NCBI GenBank assembly: GCA_018067265.1
Contig: JAGPUY010000094.1
Span: 1 to 18,730, forward strand
DNA length: 18,730 nucleotides
Source: Oceanihabitans sp.
GTDB taxonomy: Bacteria; Bacteroidota; Bacteroidia; Flavobacteriales; Flavobacteriaceae
Reading direction: 5' to 3'
Part shown: in pieces, positions 13,450-18,730 of the stretch
Layout: the number at the start of each line of letters is the position of its first letter
Position numbering within the stretch: position 1 is the first letter of the stretch
Notes under the pieces: generated by a model
Databases searched by the model: none
The model's input: the letters and a program-made list of their open reading frames with translations, nothing else
What the model was told of the DNA's origin: nothing
Made by a program: the position numbers and the translations under genes

Positions 13450-13838
13450 TTTTCATTCGGTTTTTGCGGGTTTAGCCCAGCAGTATCTGGTTCGAAATGT
13501 TTTATAAAAGCGGTAGGCGTTTCTAATAAATAAAACGAATTGTTAACCATTAAAATAGAGCCCTTAAGTACTTCCGGATTTTTGTTTAAAACCTTAATCC
13601 AATCTTCATTACTTAAATGTATTTCTTTTTCGCCATAATTTTTTGTGAAATCCGGATGGTTTTGATTTACCAAACTAGATAATGAGGTGTTAAGGGCTTC
13701 TGTAATCTCCATCCATTGTGTTCCAGTTAATTTTGTTTTAGATAAATCAATAGCTAAGATTTCCTTTTTTGAAGTGGTAACATAGGCTAAGGTTTGTTTC
13801 CCTATAGAACTATTAGAACTGTAATATAATTTAATCAT
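13446..13838 (-). CDS. ArsC/Spx-fold protein without cysteine
   Basis: I place the start at the ATG at 13836-13838 (130 residues) because MIKLYYSSNSSIGKQTLAYV then aligns with the usual ArsC/Spx N-terminus (MIKIY-NPRCSKSR). An earlier in-frame ATG at 13865 would add nine residues. The middle resembles the family (EILAIDLSKTKLTGTQWMEI) and the end has WIKVLNKNPEVLKGSILMVN, like the family segment NPxLLxRPIVV. The catalytic or redox Cys of the CX3-type loop is replaced by Ser, and the whole protein has no Cys at all. Arsenate reduction or thiol switching is therefore excluded; a binding or adaptor role, as for Spx with RNA polymerase, remains possible. It lies 39 bases after the AI-2E transporter gene on the same strand. 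Confidence 0.7.
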   Translation of the reverse strand: MIKLYYSSNSSIGKQTLAYVTTSKKEILAIDLSKTKLTGTQWMEITEALNTSLSSLVNQNHPDFTKNYGEKEIHLSNEDWIKVLNKNPEVLKGSILMVNNSFYLLETPTAFIKHFEPDTAGLNPQKPNEN

Positions 13839-13904
13839 GTTTTTATGTTTAGAAATTATTCCCATTTATTTTGAATTTAGTTTTACTTGCTTCTTAAAGC
13901 GTGT

Positions 13905-14915
13905 TTATATTTTTTCACTGTATTCTTTTTTATAAATCCGAACCATTACTAGAAATAGACTGAGCAATAATGGCCCAAAAATTAATCCTATAAAACCGAA
14001 TAATGGTACACCAATAATGACACCAATTAAAGTAATTAATGGATGTACGTTGTCTAGTTTTTTGATAACAAAAAGTCTAATTAGGTTATCTGTAGAGCCT
14101 ACAACGATTAGACCATACAATAGTATTCCCCAAGCTTGAAAAGCATCTCCATTGGCGTAGGTTAATATAAAAGCAGGTATAATACCTAGCAATCCGCCAA
14201 CAAACGGAATCATAGAACCAATGGTTACCATGACAAACCAGAAGAACGGATTCTCTATTCCAAATATTAAAAATCCAATTAGCGCAACCATACCTTGAGC
14301 AATAGCAACTAGAGGAATTCCTAATGCATTGGAACGTACCATAACATTAACATCTTCGCCTATGATTTTTAAATTTTCTTTATTTATAGGAATATATGCA
14401 AACAGGCTTTCTCTTAATTTTCGTCTATTGGTTAACATGTAAAAAAGTAAGAAATACATAATGAAAATGGCAATTCCGACTTCAAATGTGCTACCTGCAA
14501 TACTTTGTAGTTTTTCGGAAACTATTGTAGAAACTTGTGAAGCATCTATTTGTGAACTAAAATTATACCCTAATGCATTTTCCACTTTTTCAAGCTGCAA
14601 TTTAATCGCATTGGTAACACGTTCTGAATTTTCAGCAGCATTACTAATTTTATTACCTAACATAAATACTATTCCTGTAACTGGTAATAAAATGCATATC
14701 ACCGATAAGATTAATAAAACGATAGCAGCAAGTTCTTTATTCCATCCTTTTTGTACCAATTTCCGCATCGGTTTTCGCAATAAGACATAAATGGTTATTG
14801 CGCCTAAAACGCCTGAAAAATAAGGTAGTATTTCTAATAAAATAAGGCTTGCTATACCTATTATAATAACTAATAAGAAGAGCTGATTAATAACTTTATG
14901 GCTAATTTGCTTCAT
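13905..14915 (-). CDS. AI-2E family transporter (PerM/TqsA-like membrane protein)
   Basis: A 336-residue polytopic inner-membrane protein. Two helices at the N-terminus (about 8-48), one near 60-85 and a soluble charged region (about 90-130) are followed by five or so more helices. The signature segment IGSMIPFVGGLLGIIPAFIL is in the C-terminal half, and the hydrophobic GPLLLSLFLVMVRIYKKEY end is typical of the UPF0118/AI-2E exporter family. Members export autoinducer-2 (TqsA) or act as sodium/proton antiporters, so the substrate is uncertain. It precedes the ArsC-like gene and follows a possible 59-residue ORF by 24 bases. Confidence 0.88.
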   Translation of the reverse strand: MKQISHKVINQLFLLVIIIGIASLILLEILPYFSGVLGAITIYVLLRKPMRKLVQKGWNKELAAIVLLILSVICILLPVTGIVFMLGNKISNAAENSERVTNAIKLQLEKVENALGYNFSSQIDASQVSTIVSEKLQSIAGSTFEVGIAIFIMYFLLFYMLTNRRKLRESLFAYIPINKENLKIIGEDVNVMVRSNALGIPLVAIAQGMVALIGFLIFGIENPFFWFVMVTIGSMIPFVGGLLGIIPAFILTYANGDAFQAWGILLYGLIVVGSTDNLIRLFVIKKLDNVHPLITLIGVIIGVPLFGFIGLIFGPLLLSLFLVMVRIYKKEYSEKI

Positions 14916-14939
14916 TATAAAATTAAATTATGGTTTTCT

Positions 14940-15119
14940 TTAAACGGTATTTAATATAGTTAATAAATAGATAGGTTCGTTATTTTTCAAAGGTATACTT
15001 AAGTCACATAAAAGATTAATCGCTTTACATAACATGTTAACTGTATTGCTAAATTTTAGAGGCAACAAATCCATAAAGATGGTCAATGGACCAAATGCAT
15101 CGGCTATTTTTCGTGACAT
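14940..15119 (-). CDS. Possible 59-residue protein upstream of the AI-2E transporter gene
   Basis: The ATG at 15117-15119 opens 59 codons starting MSRKIADAFGPLTIFMDLLP and continuing with a Leu/Cys-containing helix-like region (SNTVNMLCKAINLLCDLSIP). Support comes from the ATG start, the same strand and short gap (24 bases) to the transporter gene, and the 19-bp palindrome 8 bases upstream, where promoter or leader elements would be. Against it are its short length, no recognised family, and AT-rich DNA in which such ORFs occur by chance. I give it as possible only. If it is not a gene, this 300-base region (14916-15216) is a long intergenic regulatory stretch. Confidence 0.4.
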   Translation of the reverse strand: MSRKIADAFGPLTIFMDLLPLKFSNTVNMLCKAINLLCDLSIPLKNNEPIYLLTILNTV

Positions 15120-15127
15120 CAATAATT

Positions 15128-15146
15128 GTTATTAACCGATAATAAC
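15128..15146. promoter_or_regulatory. Perfect palindrome GTTATTA-N5-TAATAAC, likely operator
   Basis: GTTATTA (15128-15134) and TAATAAC (15140-15146) are perfect 7-base arms around ACCGA. It lies between trxB (plus, ATG at 15217) and the minus-strand genes, 39 bases before the trxB -7 box and 8 bases upstream of the 59-codon ORF. A related half-site, GTTGATAAC, follows directly (15148-15156). Dimeric repressor or activator binding is the natural reading; the protein is unknown. Confidence 0.5.
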
Positions 15147-15184
15147 TGTTGATAACTTAAACGTAAGGTTTCTATCAAAAATCC

Positions 15185-15192
15185 TACTTTTG
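15185..15192 (+). promoter_or_regulatory. -7 promoter element of trxB
   Basis: TACTTTTG matches TAnnTTTG exactly and lies 24 bases before the trxB ATG. The expected TTG element 17-19 bases upstream is missing (sequence there is AAGG), so activation by a factor at the nearby palindrome is conceivable. Confidence 0.5.
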
Positions 15193-15216
15193 TATAGATA
15201 ATATGATACTAAAATT

Positions 15217-16200
15217 ATGTCGGATACAATAGAAAAAGTAAAATGCTTAATAATAGGTTCTGGACCTGCTGGTTATACAGCAGCAATCTATGCAGCTAGA
15301 GCAAATATGAAACCTGTTTTATACCAAGGAACACAGCCTGGCGGACAGTTAACTACTACCAATGAAGTAGAAAATTTCCCAGGATATCCAGAAGGAATTA
15401 CAGGACCAGCAATGATGATGGAGCTTCAAGCACAAGCAGAACGTTTTGAAACAGATGTACGTGATGGTTGGGTGACTAAAGTAGATTTCTCTGGAGATGT
15501 ACATAAAGTTTGGATAGGCGAAACCAAAGAAATTCACTGTGATACGGTAATTATATCGACAGGAGCTTCTGCTAAATACTTAGGATTAGAGTCGGAACAA
15601 AAATATTTAAAGCTTGGTGGTGGTGTTTCTGCTTGTGCCGTTTGTGATGGTTTTTTCTACAGAAATCAAGAAGTAGTAATTGTTGGAGCAGGAGATAGCG
15701 CTTGTGAAGAAGCACATTACTTATCTAAGCTTTGTAAAAAAGTAACCATGTTAGTGAGACGTGACGAATTTAGAGCTTCTAAAATTATGGCTGCTCGTGT
15801 GGCAAACACAGAGAATATTGAAATTTTATTCAATACCGAAACAGAAGAAGTTTTAGGTGACGGACAAGTAGTTACTGGCGTGCGAGTTTTAAATAATAAA
15901 ACCAACGAAACTACAGATATTCCTGCAACAGGATTTTTTGTTGCTATTGGACACAAACCAAACACAGATATTTTTAAAGGCTTTTTAGATCTTGACGAAA
16001 CGGGTTACATTATTAACGCGAAACCAGGAACTTCTAAAACAAATGTCGATGGTGTTTTTGTATCTGGTGATGCAGCAGATCATGTCTACAGACAAGCGAT
16101 TACAGCAGCAGGAACTGGTTGTATGGCGGCTTTAGATGCAGAGCGTTATTTAGCAGCTAAAGATGCTACTTTTGAGGTTAGTACTTCAAATTACAACTAG
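15217..16200 (+). CDS. trxB: Thioredoxin-disulfide reductase
   Basis: The 327-residue flavoprotein transfers electrons from NADPH through FAD to thioredoxin in the cytoplasm. Visible landmarks are the N-terminal FAD-binding GSGPAG (14-19), PGGQLTTTNEVENFPGYP (41-58), and the redox-active CAVC (Cys140 and Cys143). The NADPH-binding domain has GAGDSA (157-162) and the 2'-phosphate-binding RR (181-182); the second FAD segment is FVSGDA (281-286). Length is normal for the low-molecular-weight type (310-330). It is monocistronic, with its own -7 box, an upstream palindrome and a strong terminator at 16230-16263. Confidence 0.97.
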   Translation: MSDTIEKVKCLIIGSGPAGYTAAIYAARANMKPVLYQGTQPGGQLTTTNEVENFPGYPEGITGPAMMMELQAQAERFETDVRDGWVTKVDFSGDVHKVWIGETKEIHCDTVIISTGASAKYLGLESEQKYLKLGGGVSACAVCDGFFYRNQEVVIVGAGDSACEEAHYLSKLCKKVTMLVRRDEFRASKIMAARVANTENIEILFNTETEEVLGDGQVVTGVRVLNNKTNETTDIPATGFFVAIGHKPNTDIFKGFLDLDETGYIINAKPGTSKTNVDGVFVSGDAADHVYRQAITAAGTGCMAALDAERYLAAKDATFEVSTSNYN

Positions 16201-16229
16201 ATAAAAATATTGTAATTTTAAATAAATAC

Positions 16230-16263
16230 AAAAAAAGCCGAAACTAATGTTTCGGCTTTTTTT
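16230..16263. terminator. Bidirectional Rho-independent terminator between trxB and the small HTH-like gene
   Basis: A perfect stem pairs AAAAAAAGCCGAAAC (16230-16244) with GTTTCGGCTTTTTTT (16249-16263) around the loop TAAT. The A and T runs on either side make it symmetrical, so it can serve trxB on the plus strand and the gene ending at 16302 on the minus strand. Confidence 0.95.
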
Positions 16264-16301
16264 ATGCTAAACGAATAAAAGGATACTCGCTTGTGTAAAG
16301 G

Positions 16302-16637
16302 TTAAGCGGATGTGTTGGTATCCGTTTCTGTTTGTTCTATTGGCGTCTTATTATATTTTTTATGTTGAATGTTTTTCTTTTCTAAAATCGCATAAAACTT
16401 TTTATGTGAGATTCCTAAGTCTTTCGTTATCTCGCGAACCTTTCTCGTTCCTTTTTTATACAGTTTTAAATTCTCATTTACTTTTTTATTGAAATAATAA
16501 TCTTTCAGTTTTTCAACAACCTGTAATTCGGTCAAGTTAGATGTTTCTGCATAGTTTTCTAATTCCGAGGTGATTTTCGATAATTTACTTTTCATAGGGA
16601 TTTTTTTAACGTTCCTGACCCAGGAATCAAAATCCAT
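16302..16637 (-). CDS. Small protein with a helix-turn-helix-like segment, function unknown
   Basis: The 111-residue protein is basic and helical. Residues about 64-90 (TRKVREITKDLGISHKKFYA and on to EKKN) have the spacing of a helix-turn-helix, with ITKDLGISHKKFYAIL as the most likely recognition portion. The N-terminal half (LSKITSELENYAETSNLTEL, about 19-38) is a charged helix, and the C-terminal tail is rich in Thr and Gln. It could be a small DNA-binding regulator; no family is recognised. The first ATG at 16637 is used here. A second ATG at 16595 (residue 15) is also reasonable and would place the palindrome at 16612-16626 upstream of the gene. Confidence 0.6.
   Translation of the reverse strand: MDFDSWVRNVKKIPMKSKLSKITSELENYAETSNLTELQVVEKLKDYYFNKKVNENLKLYKKGTRKVREITKDLGISHKKFYAILEKKNIQHKKYNKTPIEQTETDTNTSA
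16612..16626. repeat. Palindrome TTCCTG-N3-CAGGAA near the start of the HTH-like gene
   Basis: Perfect 6-base arms, TTCCTG (16612-16617) and CAGGAA (16621-16626), flank ACC. If translation starts at 16637 this lies inside codons 4-9. If it starts at 16595 it is in the leader and may be an operator or hairpin. Confidence 0.4.
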
Positions 16638-16663
16638 TTCTGTTGTTTTGATTCGTGTTTCCG

Positions 16664-16678
16664 TTACTAATTTAGTAA
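16664..16678. promoter_or_regulatory. Palindrome TTACTAA-T-TTAGTAA upstream of the HTH-like gene
   Basis: A 15-base palindrome with perfect 7-base arms (16664-16670 and 16672-16678) lies 26 bases upstream of the ATG at 16637. Its place before a gene for a putative DNA-binding protein suggests an autoregulatory operator, which is inference. Confidence 0.4.
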
Positions 16679-16694
16679 ATAAAAAATGAAAAGT

Positions 16695-16712
16695 AAAATC
16701 CGTAAAGATTTT
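16695..16712 (-). terminator. Weak hairpin after the two-TM protein gene
   Basis: On the minus strand AAAATC pairs with GATTTT around TTTACG, followed by the T-rich ACTTTTCATTTTTT. It lies 29 bases downstream of the stop at 16742. The short AT stem makes it a poor but possible terminator. Confidence 0.35.
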
Positions 16713-16741
16713 TGGAAGTATTACAGCGCTCCATAATTTAT

Positions 16742-17425
16742 TTATTCGGTTTTTGTGTGTGCGGATTTTAACTTGTTATTTAGCTCTTCAATGAACGCTT
16801 TACGTTTGATTAATTCTTCTATATTACTTTCAAATGTTCTAATGTTAGTCAGTTTTGGGAATGCTATTTTTCGTTTCGCAATGGAATTCGAGATTAGAAT
16901 GTTGACATAATTATAGGTCAGAATCAATTTTTGAAGGAAGTCTGTCTGTATTACTTTTAATCCTATTTTTTCTGCGGTTCTTGCATTTAAAATATAAGTA
17001 GTTCCTTTTATTCTTACGGAAGTGTTATCTGTCTCTTCACAAGCTTGGATGAGGTTTAAAATTCCTTCTAGATACTTTTGAAGAATAAAATTTGTTCTTT
17101 GCTTTCCGCTGAAGGATCTATCTATAACAAAAACATAATCCAATAAGGAACCGCCATGAATTATTATGGTTCCTTTATTTTCCTTTTCAGTAATAAGTAG
17201 GGAAGAATAATAAATCAGTTTTCCATTTTTTTTCATGGCAGGAACATCAAAAAATGGCGCAATGATAGAAAGTGTTATAATTATGCATAGAAATATAAAG
17301 AAATAAAAGCCGCTTAAAAGACTTAAAACCAAAATCAGTACATTAAAAGATACCGCGACAATGGCAATTTTAAATTGAATACGATTTTGTTCTTTGTTCG
17401 ATTTGGAGTAAAATCTATGCTTCAT
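16742..17425 (-). CDS. Unrecognised two-TM membrane protein
   Basis: I start at the ATG at 17423-17425 (227 residues, MKHRFYSKSNKEQNRIQFKI). A longer frame exists only by using a TTG at 17455, and the sequence before the ATG (TACTATAAA) is a normal A-rich leader. After a basic N-terminus come two closely spaced membrane helices (about 20-62), with a motif PFFDVPAMKKNGKLIYYSSL just after. The remaining 160 residues are soluble, with GTIIIHGGSLLDYVFVID (about 84-101) and a helical C-terminal half containing FLQKLILTYNYVNILISNSI. The topology suggests the soluble part is cytoplasmic. I recognise no family and no catalytic motif. It lies between the dipeptidase and HTH-like genes on the same strand. 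Confidence 0.65.
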   Translation of the reverse strand: MKHRFYSKSNKEQNRIQFKIAIVAVSFNVLILVLSLLSGFYFFIFLCIIITLSIIAPFFDVPAMKKNGKLIYYSSLLITEKENKGTIIIHGGSLLDYVFVIDRSFSGKQRTNFILQKYLEGILNLIQACEETDNTSVRIKGTTYILNARTAEKIGLKVIQTDFLQKLILTYNYVNILISNSIAKRKIAFPKLTNIRTFESNIEELIKRKAFIEELNNKLKSAHTKTE

Positions 17426-17492
17426 TTTATAGTATTGTCCTAGCGTTAGTTGCAAGTTTCCGTTGGATATTTAACAAGTAAAAATAAAATAT

Positions 17493-17507
17493 AAATCCGA
17501 AGGATTT
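17493..17507 (-). terminator. Possible terminator of the dipeptidase gene
   Basis: On the minus strand AAATCC pairs with GGATTT around TTC, followed by TATATTTTATTTTT. The hairpin begins 12 bases after the dipeptidase stop (17519). The stem is only 6 pairs but the location and T-rich tail fit. Confidence 0.45.
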
Positions 17508-17518
17508 TGGCTTAGTAG

Positions 17519-18709
17519 TTATTTTTTAGATTCATTTGCTTCTAAAACACGCAATATATTTCCGCCTAGAATTTTATTTATATCTTTTTCGCTGTATCCT
17601 TTTTCGGTTAAGGCTTTGGTAATTAAAGGATATGCGGTAACGTCATCCAATTGTTTTGGCGGTAAAAAGATGCCGTCAAAATCAGAACCTATACCAACAT
17701 AGTCTGCACCAACTAATTGAATAATGTATTCCAAATGCGCAATTACTAGATCAAATGGCGCTTTTAATGCTTCCGATTCTTCAGGATATTTTACATATAT
17801 GGATTCTTCAGCGAGAAATGCGTTTACGCCTAAATGACGCAAAGAATCTATTTCGGTCTGATATTTTTTAATAAATGCATCCTCCCTTTTTTTTACGGTT
17901 GGATCTATAAAACCAGAATTAAAATTAATCTGAATAACGCCACCGTTTTTTGCAATCGCTTTGATTTGATCATCTTTTAGGTTTCGAGGATGCGGACAGA
18001 TATTATAAACAGAGCTATGGGAAGCAATAATGGGTTTTGTAGTGGTTGCAATAACGTCCCAGAAAGTTTGTTCACCAACATGGCTAACATCTACCAGCAT
18101 TCCTAAGGCATTCATTCTACTAATTATTTTTTTGCCGAAATCACTCAGACCTTTTGTTTTTAGATCTTTGTTTGTTGTTTCATCTGAAGCGCTAGTTGCC
18201 CATGATGTAGAATTATTCCACGTAAGTGATATATATCGTACACCGCGATCAAAGAGTGCGTCTATTTTATTCAAATCATCTTCTATTTGATGTCCGCCTT
18301 CTACACCAATCAAAGCCGCTATTTTGCCCTGATCTACAGCTTTTAAGAGTTCTTCTGTATTGGCAACTTTTACTATTTTATTTGGATTTCTCTTAATTAC
18401 GGCATCCAAACTGTCTATTTGTATATTAGCATAATGATAAGGATTTATTTGGTTGCCATCGCTCCACACCGAAAAGAATTGAACATCTAATCCGCCTTGT
18501 TTCATGCGGTTTAAGTCACTATGTGTTTTGCCTTTTAAATCGGCATCTATTAGAAACCCTTTTTCCATGGTTTGGAGTAGAATATCGTTATGGGTATCTA
18601 CAAATATAGCTTGGTTGTGAATTTCTTCAAAAGTTTTAGTTGCAGTGGTGTTTTCTTTGGAATGTTTACAGGATAATAAAACGAAAAATAGTAGTGCTAG
18701 ATATTTCAT
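17519..18709 (-). CDS. Membrane dipeptidase (renal dipeptidase family, M19), lipoprotein
   Basis: The 396-residue protein begins with a short lipoprotein signal (MKYLALLFFVLLSC, Cys14), so the enzyme is probably anchored in the envelope. The M19 binuclear zinc ligands are all present by alignment with human renal dipeptidase (H20, D22, E125, H198, H219, D288): the DTHND motif with His40 and Asp42, Glu137 in GVEGGHQI, His210 in LVDVSHVG, His231 in ASHSSVYN, and Asp343 in GIGSDFDG. SLTWNNSTSWATSA (161-174) is also typical. It should hydrolyse dipeptides, perhaps including D-amino-acid or beta-lactam-like substrates. It appears monocistronic, with a weak hairpin after the stop; its promoter lies beyond the window edge. 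Confidence 0.94.
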   Translation of the reverse strand: MKYLALLFFVLLSCKHSKENTTATKTFEEIHNQAIFVDTHNDILLQTMEKGFLIDADLKGKTHSDLNRMKQGGLDVQFFSVWSDGNQINPYHYANIQIDSLDAVIKRNPNKIVKVANTEELLKAVDQGKIAALIGVEGGHQIEDDLNKIDALFDRGVRYISLTWNNSTSWATSASDETTNKDLKTKGLSDFGKKIISRMNALGMLVDVSHVGEQTFWDVIATTTKPIIASHSSVYNICPHPRNLKDDQIKAIAKNGGVIQINFNSGFIDPTVKKREDAFIKKYQTEIDSLRHLGVNAFLAEESIYVKYPEESEALKAPFDLVIAHLEYIIQLVGADYVGIGSDFDGIFLPPKQLDDVTAYPLITKALTEKGYSEKDINKILGGNILRVLEANESKK

Positions 18710-18730
18710 ATTATTGAATTTATGGTTTTT

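Noticed and set aside
13839..13865. Longer start at the ATG at 13865 for the ArsC-like protein
   Set aside because: Family N-termini begin right at the MIKxY strand, which matches the ATG at 13838.
16742..17455. Longer start at a TTG codon (17455) for the two-TM protein
   Set aside because: An ATG ten codons later (17425) has a good A-rich leader, and the added residues show no feature of their own.
1..18730. CRISPR array, insertion sequence or origin
   Set aside because: I saw no regularly spaced repeats, no transposase-like ORF with terminal inverted repeats, and no DnaA-box cluster or iterons.

Overview
The window looks like a chromosomal segment of a marine-type Flavobacteriaceae bacterium (Bacteroidota). 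The DNA is AT-rich and leaders before start codons are A-rich, without clear Shine-Dalgarno sequences. Several promoters carry the Bacteroidota -7 box TAnnTTTG. Gene content also fits: a two-subunit methylmalonyl-CoA mutase next to a DivIC/FtsB-type protein and a uridine kinase, several lipoproteins, and small flavobacterial DUF proteins. I see no IS element, prophage, CRISPR array or obvious foreign island, and no gene-free stretch above 300 bases.

Layout. Positions 1-4488 are all on the minus strand and read as one tightly packed run: a PQQ-type sugar dehydrogenase lipoprotein, uridine kinase, DivIC-like septum protein, methylmalonyl-CoA mutase small subunit, an unrecognised lipoprotein, and the start of the large mutase subunit (cut by the window edge). 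A tRNA-Pro(TGG) with its own promoter and terminator follows (4533-4695). Next comes a minus-strand Sad-like aldehyde dehydrogenase (4711-6075). From 6267 to 7156 on the plus strand there is a three-gene set (YtxH protein, holin-like membrane protein, small coiled-coil protein) ended by a terminator. Two AsmA/DUF748-like anchored proteins in tandem follow (7305-9953).

An AraC-family regulator (minus, 9963-10997) is divergent from a DUF2383 four-helix-bundle protein (11267-11716). Then come a degenerate SRAP-family protein that has lost nearly all its catalytic residues (11858-12532), two genes of 53 and 56 codons (a DUF1328 membrane protein and an acidic lipoprotein), and a small conserved protein (13123-13449). 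On the minus strand lie an ArsC/Spx-fold protein without any cysteine, an AI-2E family transporter and a possible 59-residue ORF. These are divergent from trxB (15217-16200), and a perfect 19-bp palindrome sits between them. The right end holds a small helix-turn-helix-like protein, an unrecognised two-TM protein and an M19 dipeptidase lipoprotein, all on the minus strand.

How it fits together. The left part is housekeeping: propionate/odd-chain metabolism, pyrimidine salvage and division. The centre (6.2-13.5 kb) is rich in small membrane, coiled-coil and ferritin-like proteins whose relatives elsewhere (E. coli YqjD/YqjE/YqjK, YtjA; Pseudomonas PA2169) are tied to stationary phase or envelope stress. 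My inference is that it is a general-stress/envelope neighbourhood, possibly under the AraC regulator. The most unusual proteins are two apparent pseudoenzymes only 0.9 kb apart (SRAP with Cys2 replaced; ArsC-like with its Cys replaced). No single new defence or mobile system is evident.
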